A stretch of DNA of 44,069 nt from contig DASPUC010000035.1 of the NCBI GenBank assembly GCA_035623075.1, positions 1 through 44,069 of the forward strand, given 5' to 3'. Below are positions 14,283 to 21,398 of the stretch, one piece after another (position 1 is the stretch's first letter; each line of letters starts with the position of its first letter). A model generated the notes under the pieces. It had not been told where the DNA came from and made no database searches. It saw nothing but the letters and a program-made list of their open reading frames with translations. The DNA is from Nitrospiraceae bacterium (GTDB lineage: Bacteria > Nitrospirota > Nitrospiria > Nitrospirales > Nitrospiraceae). The translations under genes and the position numbers were made by a program.

Positions 14283-16912
14283 AGAATAGCGCCCAACAAC
14301 TCCGACAGGCGTTCGTGCAGTACTTTGAACAACAGGGGCATCAGGCCGTGCCCAGCTCGGCGCTGATTCCCCAGGCCGATCCCACCCTGCTGTTCACGAA
14401 TGCCGGGATGAATCAGTTCAAGCGGGTGTTTCTTGGCGAGGAAACTCGTCCTTATAAACGAGCTGTGACGGTTCAAAAATGTTTGCGGGCGGGCGGGAAG
14501 CATAACGATCTTGAGAACGTCGGCTACACGCGACGTCACCATACGTTTTTCGAAATGCTCGGCAATTTTTCCTTCGGTGACTATTTCAAAGAGGATGCGA
14601 TCAAGTTCGGCTGGGAATTCCTGACGCAGACCGCGGGTTTGGCCAAAGACCGGCTGTGGGTGACGATCTTCCGAGAGGACGATGAAGCGGACCGGTTGTG
14701 GAAACACATCGGGGTTCCGGCCTCGCGCATCGTGCGTTTTGACGAGAAGGATAACTTCTGGCAGATGGCCGATACGGGTCCCTGCGGTCCTTGCTCGGAG
14801 ATCCATTTTGATCAAGGTCCGTCCGTTCCCGGCGATGATAGACCGAACGGCCAGGGCGACCGCGTCATCGAGATCTGGAACCTCGTGTTCATGCAATTCA
14901 ATCGGGATGCGTCGGGGAAGTTGCATCCGCTGCCGAGGCCGAGCATCGATACCGGCATGGGACTGGAACGGTTGACGGCTGTGGCGCAGGGTGTGTTCAG
15001 CAACTACGATAGCGATCTCTTCATGCCGCTGCTGACCGTCATCGCAAAGCGGGCCGGGACGCAGTACGGAAAGAAAGATACGGTCGATCGCTCCATGCGC
15101 GTGATTGCGGACCACCTGCGCGCGATCACCTTCTTGATGGCGGACGGGGTGTTGCCTTCGAACGAGGGCCGTGGCTATGTGTTGCGCAGAATTCTTCGTC
15201 GCGCCGCGAGGCATGGACGGCTTCTCGGCATCGTCGAGCCGTTCTTGCACGAATTGACCGCGACGGTGATCAACCAGATGGCTGGCGCCTATTCAGAGCT
15301 CCGGAGTGCGGCCGGCACAATTATCGAGGCGACGCGGGGCGAAGAAGAGAGGTTTATCGCCACACTCGATCAGGGTCTCCCAATTTTAAACGACATGATC
15401 ACCAAGACTCGGTCTACCGGTCGGAAAGTTTTATCCGGGACCGATGTCTTCAAACTTTACGATACCTATGGGTTTCCGTTGGACTTGATTGGGGAAGCCT
15501 GTCGTGAACAGGACATGAGCGTCGATGAGCAGGGATTCGATCAGGCGATCGAAGAACAACGCAACCGTGCGCGCAAGACCGGCGGGTTCGAGCAGGAAAC
15601 CGCCAGGCCGGCCGTCACCGAGTTGGCGAAACGGGTCGGAGCGACCAAATTTATCGGCTATGACCGTCTCGAAACCGACAGTGTGTTGCACGCCATCCTC
15701 AAGGGTGAGCGGATGGTGAAAGAAGCTGCTGAAGGGGAGGAAGTCGAAGTCGTGTTGGATGTCACTCCATTCTATGCCGAAGGCGGTGGTCAGGTCGGTG
15801 ATCAGGGGGTGCTCATTGGTCCAGAGGGGCGAGTCGAGATCAAGGAGACCACGAGACCGGTACCAACGCTGATCCTCCACAAGGGGATGGTGAGCAAGGG
15901 GCGTATTCGCGAAGGCGAACAACTGCACCTGACAGTCAATGCGACGACAAGACAGGATGCAGCCAGAAACCATACGGCGACCCATCTCGTCCACGCAGCA
16001 TTGCGCGATTTGCTCGGACCTCATGTGAAACAATATGGCTCGCTGGTCGGGCCGAACCGGCTCCGGTTCGACTTCGCGCATTTCAGACCGCTCTCGTCCC
16101 GGGATATCGACGATATCGAAACAATGGTCAACGACGAAGTCCGAAAGAACGAGACGGTGCAGACCGAAGTGATGAGCATTCAGGATGCGGTGGCCAAGGG
16201 CGCGTTGGCGTTCTTCGGAGACAAGTACGGTGAGCAGGTTCGGGTTGTGACCGTCGAGTCCTTCAGCAAGGAGTTGTGTGGAGGGACCCACTGTCGTCAT
16301 ACCGGTGAGATCGGAATGTTCCGCATCGTGTCCGATACGGGTGTTGCAGCCGGTGTGCGGCGCATCGAGGCCCAGACTGGGAGTGGCGCGTTTGCCCTGA
16401 TGAAAAAGCTCGAGGCTGATATTCGTGAGTTGTCCGAGCTATTGAAAGTCAATCAGTCCGAGTTGGTTGCCAAAACCCGCAAGGTCATGTCGCAGCTGAA
16501 GGACAAGGAGCGTGAGCTCGAAGAGCTGAAACTCAAGATGGCCAGCGGCTCAGCCGTGGCCTCAACCGCGAAGACGATCGCTGGTGTGCAAGTTCACGCG
16601 CAACGGACCGACGGATTAGATGTGAACGGCATGCGGGCGCTGGCGGATCAATTGCGAGACAAGCTCAAGAGCGGCGTTGTTGCCCTAGGTGCTGCAACGG
16701 AAGACGGCAAGGTGTCATTGCTCGTGGTCGTGACGAAGGATCTGACCGGTAAACTCAAGGCCGGGGACCTTATAAAGGTCATGGCGGCGGAAGTGGGCGG
16801 CACCGGCGGCGGACGGCCGGAAATGGCCCAAGCCGGGGGCAAGGACCCTTCCCGGTTGGACGCTGCGTTAGAAAAAGTCTTTGGCCTGGTCGAAAACTCC
16901 CTCCAGCGGTAA
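14279..16912 (+). CDS. alaS: Alanyl-tRNA synthetase
   Basis: 877 residues, usual length. It has the class II catalytic domain (LLFTNAGMNQFKRVFLGEE, RHHTFFEMLGNFSFGDYFK, GMGLERL), the editing domain with HTATHLVHAALRDL (HxxxH zinc ligands) and CGGTHCRHTGEIG, then a coiled coil (about 705-755) and a C-terminal DHHA1-type C-Ala domain ending GGGRPEMAQAGGKDP. It charges tRNA-Ala and hydrolyses mischarged Ser/Gly. The ATG sits in the recX stop (ATGA), so translation is coupled. Confidence 0.98.
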   Translation: MKNSAQQLRQAFVQYFEQQGHQAVPSSALIPQADPTLLFTNAGMNQFKRVFLGEETRPYKRAVTVQKCLRAGGKHNDLENVGYTRRHHTFFEMLGNFSFGDYFKEDAIKFGWEFLTQTAGLAKDRLWVTIFREDDEADRLWKHIGVPASRIVRFDEKDNFWQMADTGPCGPCSEIHFDQGPSVPGDDRPNGQGDRVIEIWNLVFMQFNRDASGKLHPLPRPSIDTGMGLERLTAVAQGVFSNYDSDLFMPLLTVIAKRAGTQYGKKDTVDRSMRVIADHLRAITFLMADGVLPSNEGRGYVLRRILRRAARHGRLLGIVEPFLHELTATVINQMAGAYSELRSAAGTIIEATRGEEERFIATLDQGLPILNDMITKTRSTGRKVLSGTDVFKLYDTYGFPLDLIGEACREQDMSVDEQGFDQAIEEQRNRARKTGGFEQETARPAVTELAKRVGATKFIGYDRLETDSVLHAILKGERMVKEAAEGEEVEVVLDVTPFYAEGGGQVGDQGVLIGPEGRVEIKETTRPVPTLILHKGMVSKGRIREGEQLHLTVNATTRQDAARNHTATHLVHAALRDLLGPHVKQYGSLVGPNRLRFDFAHFRPLSSRDIDDIETMVNDEVRKNETVQTEVMSIQDAVAKGALAFFGDKYGEQVRVVTVESFSKELCGGTHCRHTGEIGMFRIVSDTGVAAGVRRIEAQTGSGAFALMKKLEADIRELSELLKVNQSELVAKTRKVMSQLKDKERELEELKLKMASGSAVASTAKTIAGVQVHAQRTDGLDVNGMRALADQLRDKLKSGVVALGAATEDGKVSLLVVVTKDLTGKLKAGDLIKVMAAEVGGTGGGRPEMAQAGGKDPSRLDAALEKVFGLVENSLQR

Positions 16913-16917
16913 ACTGA

Positions 16918-17481
16918 ATGGTGAGCCGCATTCTCGCACTGGACTATGGAACGAAGCGGATCGGTGTTGCTCTGAGCGACGAACTTGGGTGGACGGCACA
17001 GCCGCTTGAGACGTTCGAGCGGCGGACGCTGGATCGCGATATCGCCCACATTGCCTCTTTGGTGAAATCCCACGAGGTAGGAAAGGTGGTGTTGGGTCTG
17101 CCATTGCAATTGGATGGCCGCGAAGGTCCTGCGGTTCAGGCCATGCGCGAGTTCGCAGCAAGACTAGAGGAGGGAATTTCCGTTCCAATTGTCCGCTGGG
17201 ATGAGCGGATGACGACGAAGGCGGCGGAGGACCTTCTGATCGCTGCGGACGTCAGCAGGAAAAAACGGAAGGGGACGGTCGATCGTGTGGCGGCCGCGAT
17301 TCTACTCCAAAGTTATTTGGCCAGCCTCGACTCAACTGCAATGAAGGAGGCCTGGACGGAGAATGATGCAGATTCGGCGCCCCTAGAGACATCCGATGAA
17401 ACTCAAGGTCATTCTAGTTCTTCTGCTCGTCGCGGTCATCGCTCTCGGCATGGCCGCATATCAGGCGATTCGGTGGGCTGA
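16918..17481 (+). CDS. ruvX: Putative pre-16S rRNA nuclease / Holliday junction resolvase-like (YqgF)
   Basis: 187 residues of the RNase H-like YqgF family. The N-terminal strand ILALDYGTKRIGVALSDE carries the first catalytic Asp. VVLGLPLQLDG, WDERMTTKAAE (Glu/Arg) and DRVAAAILLQSYL (last Asp) complete the set. In E. coli the homologue trims pre-16S rRNA. The family core ends near residue 140; the last 45 residues are a poorly conserved tail that overlaps the start of mltG by 86 bases. It begins five bases after alaS. Confidence 0.92.
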   Translation: MVSRILALDYGTKRIGVALSDELGWTAQPLETFERRTLDRDIAHIASLVKSHEVGKVVLGLPLQLDGREGPAVQAMREFAARLEEGISVPIVRWDERMTTKAAEDLLIAADVSRKKRKGTVDRVAAAILLQSYLASLDSTAMKEAWTENDADSAPLETSDETQGHSSSSARRGHRSRHGRISGDSVG

Positions 17482-18430
17482 AGGGCCTGCCGTTTCTCCG
17501 CAAGAACATCCTCCCTCAAAGATCGTCGTCATTCCGGACGGTGCGACGTTCCAACAAGTCGCGGCATTGCTTGAGCGGGAACGTCTGATCAAAAGCCGGT
17601 CGGCGTTCGTCCTGTTCGGTAAGTCGCATTCCGCGGATCGGAAAATTCATGCCGGCGAATATGAATTGAATGCCGGCATGGTTCCGGCGGAAATTCTTTC
17701 CAAGCTCCTGCTCGGCCAGGTGGTGCTCCATCCGCTCACGATTCCCGAAGGGTTGACGGTCTCTCAAATCGCCGATGTCATGGCGCAACGCGGTATCTCG
17801 AACCGTGAAGAGTTCATGCACGCCGCGAACGACAAGGCGCTCATTGCGTCGCTCGGCGTGAAGGCGGACACGCTGGAAGGATATCTGTACCCTGATACCT
17901 ATAAGTTTCCCCGTGAGGTGAAGCCGAAAGAGATTGTCGTCGCAATGGTTGACCACCTTCGCCAGGTGTTCGGTGCGGATCTCCACGCGCGCGCGCAGGA
18001 AGTGAGGATGACGCTGCACGAGGTGCTGACGCTGGCTTCTCTGATCGAGAAAGAAACCGGTTCTGGCAACGAACGTCCCGAGATCTCGGCGGTCTTTCAC
18101 AATCGCTTGAAGAAGCGCATTCCCCTTCAAAGCGACCCGACGGTGATTTACGGCTTGCCGAACTTCGACGGAAATCTTCGGAAGAAGGATCTCTCCAATC
18201 CGAGCCCATACAACACATACCGCTGGGCCGGCTTGCCGCCGGGACCGATCGCGAATCCCGGGATTCAGGCGATTCGCGCGGCACTCTATCCCTCGACTTC
18301 ACGCGCCCTCTATTTTGTTTCGCGCAATGACGGCACGCATCAATTCTCCGTAACGTTGGCGGAGCACAATGAGGCGGTGGAGAAGTATCAAAAACGGCCG
18401 TTCCGACGACCGACGCTTCCCCGGACATAA
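17396..18430 (+). CDS. mltG: Endolytic murein transglycosylase
   Basis: 344 residues. An N-terminal membrane anchor (LKVILVLLLVAVIALGMAAY) is followed by a LysM-like subdomain (ATFQQVAALLERERLIKSR) and the YceG catalytic domain. That domain has LASLIEKETG (catalytic Glu), VFHNRLKKRIPLQSDPTVIYG, and YNTYRWAGLPPGPIANPG. It cleaves nascent glycan strands in the inner-membrane/periplasm space and sets strand length. It starts inside ruvX, so the two are translationally linked. Length and motifs are normal for the family. Confidence 0.95.
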   Translation: MKLKVILVLLLVAVIALGMAAYQAIRWAEGPAVSPQEHPPSKIVVIPDGATFQQVAALLERERLIKSRSAFVLFGKSHSADRKIHAGEYELNAGMVPAEILSKLLLGQVVLHPLTIPEGLTVSQIADVMAQRGISNREEFMHAANDKALIASLGVKADTLEGYLYPDTYKFPREVKPKEIVVAMVDHLRQVFGADLHARAQEVRMTLHEVLTLASLIEKETGSGNERPEISAVFHNRLKKRIPLQSDPTVIYGLPNFDGNLRKKDLSNPSPYNTYRWAGLPPGPIANPGIQAIRAALYPSTSRALYFVSRNDGTHQFSVTLAEHNEAVEKYQKRPFRRPTLPRT

Positions 18431-18482
18431 CCAGACAGTGGCTTCTCGGGCGATTCTGCTTCATCTCTCCGAACAGTCCTGA

Positions 18483-18488
18483 TATAAG
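18483..18488 (+). promoter_or_regulatory. -10 box (TATAAG) before deoC
   Basis: TATAAG lies eight bases before ATG 18497, with only a weak -35 (TTCATC at 18460-18465). The predicted transcript would be nearly leaderless, and no Shine-Dalgarno is seen. Confidence 0.4.
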
Positions 18489-18496
18489 AGATTTCC

Positions 18497-19177
18497 ATGA
18501 TGACCCATGAGTGGAATCTGCCTGCGCTGATCGATCACACCATACTCCGTCCCGACGCAACGAAACAGGATGTGCTGCGCCTGTGTGGCGAGGCGAAGCA
18601 GTTCGGCTTTCTCGTCGTATTTGTTCCGCCCTGTTATGTGGATGAAGCGGTGACGGCTGTCGCCGGATCGGGGATTCGCGTGGGGATCCCGATCGGATTT
18701 CCTTTAGGCGGACACACAACTCAGAGTAAGGTGGCTGAAGCCATCGAAGCCGTCGCGCGCGGCGCCGGGATTCTGGACATGGTCATCAACGTGAGTCGCC
18801 TGAAGTCGGGCGATCACGACTATGTACGACAAGACATTGCCGAGGTTGTGCGAGCGACGCCCACCGTGGAACACAAGGTGATATTGGAGACGTGCTATCT
18901 CACGGGTCAAGAGAAACGAACGGCTTGTCAGCTTGTCATCGAAGCCGGCGCGGAGTACGTCAAGACGTCGACCGGCTTTGCAGCGGGCGGCGCGACGGTC
19001 GAAGACGTGCGGCTCATGAAGCAGGCCGTGGCCGGTAAGGCGAAAGTGAAAGCGTCCGGTGGAATCAGAGATTGGAAGACGACACTGGCAATGCTCGAAG
19101 CGGGGGCAGATCGCATCGGGACGAGCACGAGTCTGAAGATTCTAGAGGAATGGGCGGCTATACGGCGAAAGGGGTAG
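18497..19177 (+). CDS. deoC: Deoxyribose-phosphate aldolase
   Basis: 226 residues of the class I aldolase DeoC family. DHTILRPDATKQDVLRLC is the N-terminal signature. EHKVILETCYLT follows, then EYVKTSTGFAAGGATVEDV with the Schiff-base lysine (VKTSTG), and VKASGGIRDWKT with the second active-site lysine. It splits 2-deoxyribose-5-phosphate into glyceraldehyde-3-phosphate and acetaldehyde in the cytoplasm. The TAG stop at 19175-19177 is followed in the same frame by the PilZ coding sequence. A DeoB-like gene lies further downstream, as in nucleoside catabolic clusters. Confidence 0.96.
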   Translation: MMTHEWNLPALIDHTILRPDATKQDVLRLCGEAKQFGFLVVFVPPCYVDEAVTAVAGSGIRVGIPIGFPLGGHTTQSKVAEAIEAVARGAGILDMVINVSRLKSGDHDYVRQDIAEVVRATPTVEHKVILETCYLTGQEKRTACQLVIEAGAEYVKTSTGFAAGGATVEDVRLMKQAVAGKAKVKASGGIRDWKTTLAMLEAGADRIGTSTSLKILEEWAAIRRKG

Positions 19178-19180
19178 ACC

Positions 19181-19504
19181 ATCTTTACGATACGGCAAGA
19201 CATCCGGTTTGATGTCAAATGTCCCGTGGCCTGTGTGTTGGAGGAACAGGCTGTTCACGGGACGACGTTCAACCTGTCCCGAGGAGGCTGTGCCATCGAG
19301 TGCGGAATCATGGCCACAGAGGGGGAATCCGTGAGTCTCGAAATCACTGTGCCCGGGCAGCCGACACCCATTTTTGTCGAGCTGGGAAGAATCTCTTGGG
19401 CGACCAGACGTGAATTCGGCGTTGAATTCAAGGTTGTGCCCGGAGACTCGAAGCAACGACTGGATGCATTTCTTATTGATGTGGCGAAGCGGAGTGCCTC
19501 GTAA
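19181..19504 (+). CDS. PilZ-domain protein (start codon uncertain)
   Basis: The frame right after the deoC stop encodes a PilZ domain. TIRQDIRFDVKCPVAC contains the RxxxR c-di-GMP contact, and FNLSRGGCAIECG the (D/N)xSxxG motif. Strands EFGVEFKVV and a closing helix follow. Family members bind cyclic di-GMP and modulate a partner. No ATG, GTG or TTG occurs between the deoC stop and GTG 19226, and starting at 19226 would delete the RxxxR motif. The true start may be a rare codon (ATC 19181, or ATA 19190, both with AAAGGGG upstream), or the domain may be made by read-through of the deoC TAG. A conventional gene caller would use GTG 19226. Confidence 0.65.
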   Translation: MFTIRQDIRFDVKCPVACVLEEQAVHGTTFNLSRGGCAIECGIMATEGESVSLEITVPGQPTPIFVELGRISWATRREFGVEFKVVPGDSKQRLDAFLIDVAKRSAS

Positions 19505-19594
19505 TACTCGATTGCGAGCTGACATCACGGCCTGCTCTGAGTTGGTGTGCGGTTTCAGTGTTGATCCGGTCACCGGTTCGATGGAAATGAGTCC

Positions 19595-20752
19595 ATGATG
19601 AATCGTGTCATTCTTATCGTGATCGACGGGTTCGGAATCGGGGCGATGCCGGACGCAGCCGAGTACGGCGATGAGGGCACCAACACGCTCGTGCATCTCG
19701 CCGAGGCCACAGGCAGCCTGCATCTTCCAACGATGGAGGCGCTAGGGCTCGGCCATATTACCGCGATCCCAGGTGTGCAGGTGATGGCTCAGCCGGAAGG
19801 TTGTTTCGGTCGGCTCGGTTTTCTTTCCAGCGATGTCGATTCGTTGGGAGGACATTGGGAGCTGAACGGCTACATGCATGCCGTTGCCAGTCACACATAC
19901 CCGAAGGGATTTCCCCATTCACTCATCGCCGTCCTGGAACAGGTTAGCGGCCGGAAGCTGCTGGGAAATCGTGTGGCCTCGCCCGGGGAAGTGCTTCAGG
20001 ACTATGGTCAGGATCATCTCGCGTCGGGTTCGCCGATCGTCTGGACCGACGGTCGGCGAACCTGTCACCTTGCCGCTCATGAAACTGTGATGCGTCCCGA
20101 CGCATTGCGTCAACTCTGCCGCGAGGCGAGGAAACTTCTTAGAGAGCCTTGGGGCATCATGCGAGTGGTTGCCCACCCACTCACTGGAGAGAAAGGACAA
20201 GTTCGGTTCAGCCATCAACGGAGGGATTTTGTGATCGAGCCGTCCGGCACGACGATGCTTGATGTGCTCAATCGGGCTGGACAAATCCTGACCGGCGTCG
20301 GCAAGGCCGGTGATCTCTTCAACGGCCGCGGGCTGACGCGTACGATTCCGCAATCTCACTGGGCGACGCTTTTCGAGGACGTCAAGGGGATGTTGAAAAA
20401 TGTCCCTCGCGGCTTGATTTATGTCGGACTGGATGTGCTCGAATCCGATGACGTCGGGTCGGCCGGGGCGCTGCACGATTTTGATCGACAGCTTCCCTCT
20501 CTGCTTGAGCAACTGCGGCCCGGGGACTTGTTCGTCGTGACCGGCGACCATGGGCGCGATCCGAAGAAGGTCCATCAGGGTGCTACGCGGGAATACGTGC
20601 CGCTCCTGATGAGTGGTCCGAAGCTCGTTCAAGGGGTGAATCTTGGCACCAGGTCGACCGCCGCGGATCTCGGTCAAACCATCGTGGAGGCGCTGCGTGG
20701 CGAACCGTTGGCGGAGGGGGACAGTTTTCTGGATGCCTTGCGACCGGGATAA
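19595..20752 (+). CDS. DeoB (phosphopentomutase)-family protein lacking key catalytic residues
   Basis: 385 residues, normal DeoB length and fold of the alkaline-phosphatase superfamily. Supporting segments are ILIVIDGFGIGAMPDA, GGHWELNG, the cap-domain RDFVIEPSGTTMLDVLNRAG with GKAGDLFNGRGLT, VVTGDHGRDP and TREYVPLL. In known phosphopentomutases a threonine just before GHWE is phosphorylated; here that position is Gly85 (DSLGGHWE). The usual YGHR and TDH metal ligands are also absent (DVLESDDVG and HQGATRE instead). Asp11, Asp318 and His319 of one metal site remain. Mutase activity on ribose-phosphates is therefore doubtful. It lies close to deoC and the RidA-family gene. Confidence 0.82.
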   Translation: MMNRVILIVIDGFGIGAMPDAAEYGDEGTNTLVHLAEATGSLHLPTMEALGLGHITAIPGVQVMAQPEGCFGRLGFLSSDVDSLGGHWELNGYMHAVASHTYPKGFPHSLIAVLEQVSGRKLLGNRVASPGEVLQDYGQDHLASGSPIVWTDGRRTCHLAAHETVMRPDALRQLCREARKLLREPWGIMRVVAHPLTGEKGQVRFSHQRRDFVIEPSGTTMLDVLNRAGQILTGVGKAGDLFNGRGLTRTIPQSHWATLFEDVKGMLKNVPRGLIYVGLDVLESDDVGSAGALHDFDRQLPSLLEQLRPGDLFVVTGDHGRDPKKVHQGATREYVPLLMSGPKLVQGVNLGTRSTAADLGQTIVEALRGEPLAEGDSFLDALRPG

Positions 20753-20763
20753 GGTTCAGAACA

Positions 20764-21225
20764 ATGATATCGTATGAAGCCAAACTCAAGACGCTTGGTC
20801 TGCAGCTGCCTTCTCCGCCCCAACCGGTCGCAACCTATGTTCCCGCCGTTCGAGCCGGTGATCTCCTGTTCTTGTCCGGCGTTTTGCCGATGCGGGAGGG
20901 TCAACTGGTATTTTCAGGAAAACTGGGACGGGATCTGACAGTGGAAGAAGGGATGGAGGCGGCCAAACTCTGCGTGCTGAACGCCCTCGCTATCGCGAAG
21001 CAGGAGCTGGGAAGTCTTGATCGCATCAACCGTATCGTCAAGGTCGTCGGTCATGTCGCCTCCGAAGAAGGGTTTGTCCAGCAACCACAGGTGGTGAACG
21101 GAGCGTCGGATCTCTTAGTGGCGGTCTTCGGTGAGGCCGGACGTCATGCGCGAGTAGCGGTTGGGGCGGCGGAGTTACCTCGACGTGCCCCCGTCGAGAT
21201 CGAAGTCATTCTTTCCATTACGTGA
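20764..21225 (+). CDS. RidA (YjgF/UK114)-family protein
   Basis: 153 residues of the chorismate-mutase-like trimeric RidA fold. Segments are SYEAKLKTLGLQLPSPP, LLFLSGVLPMREGQL, ALAIAKQELGSLDRINRIVKVVGHVA and HARVAVGAAELPRRAPVEIEV. The conserved Arg of the imine-binding site appears as HARVAVG, where RidA itself has xRxxV. The longer N-terminus and GLQLP start put it in one of the Rid2-7 groups rather than classical RidA, so deaminase activity on enamines is not assured. It begins 11 bases after the DeoB-like gene and ends four bases into the frame that leads to the TIG gene. Confidence 0.85.
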   Translation: MISYEAKLKTLGLQLPSPPQPVATYVPAVRAGDLLFLSGVLPMREGQLVFSGKLGRDLTVEEGMEAAKLCVLNALAIAKQELGSLDRINRIVKVVGHVASEEGFVQQPQVVNGASDLLVAVFGEAGRHARVAVGAAELPRRAPVEIEVILSIT

Positions 21226-21275
21226 TCCAAACACTCGCCTGCCTGCGGATGCTCAGCCGATGTGGTGTGGTCGGC

Positions 21276-21305
21276 TTGACACCTGAAAAAACCGCTTGTT
21301 ATAGT
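21276..21305 (+). promoter_or_regulatory. Strong sigma70-type promoter for the TIG-domain gene
   Basis: A perfect TTGACA (21276-21281) and TATAGT (21300-21305) are 18 bases apart (or TTATAG with 17). The predicted start is near 21312, giving an untranslated leader of about 87 bases before ATG 21399. This also argues that the frame upstream of 21312 is not translated as part of the TIG protein. Confidence 0.7.
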
Positions 21306-21398
21306 CCGAACGTCCCTCGGTTCACGTTATACCCCCGTTTTGCCCTTCCTCAATCCGGTGCGTGGGGTTCTCGTGCCACGCCAGGGTCATTATTCTCG

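Noticed and set aside
14207-16300. Long minus-strand frames (347 and 289 codons) opposite alaS
   Set aside because: Shadows caused by high G+C third positions in alaS; no plausible start signals or domains.
19919-20677. 252-codon minus-strand frame opposite the DeoB-like gene
   Set aside because: Overlaps a certain coding gene and has no recognisable protein features.
21222-21398. N-terminal extension of the TIG gene from GTG 21222
   Set aside because: It would precede the signal peptide by 59 residues and spans the strong promoter at 21276-21305.
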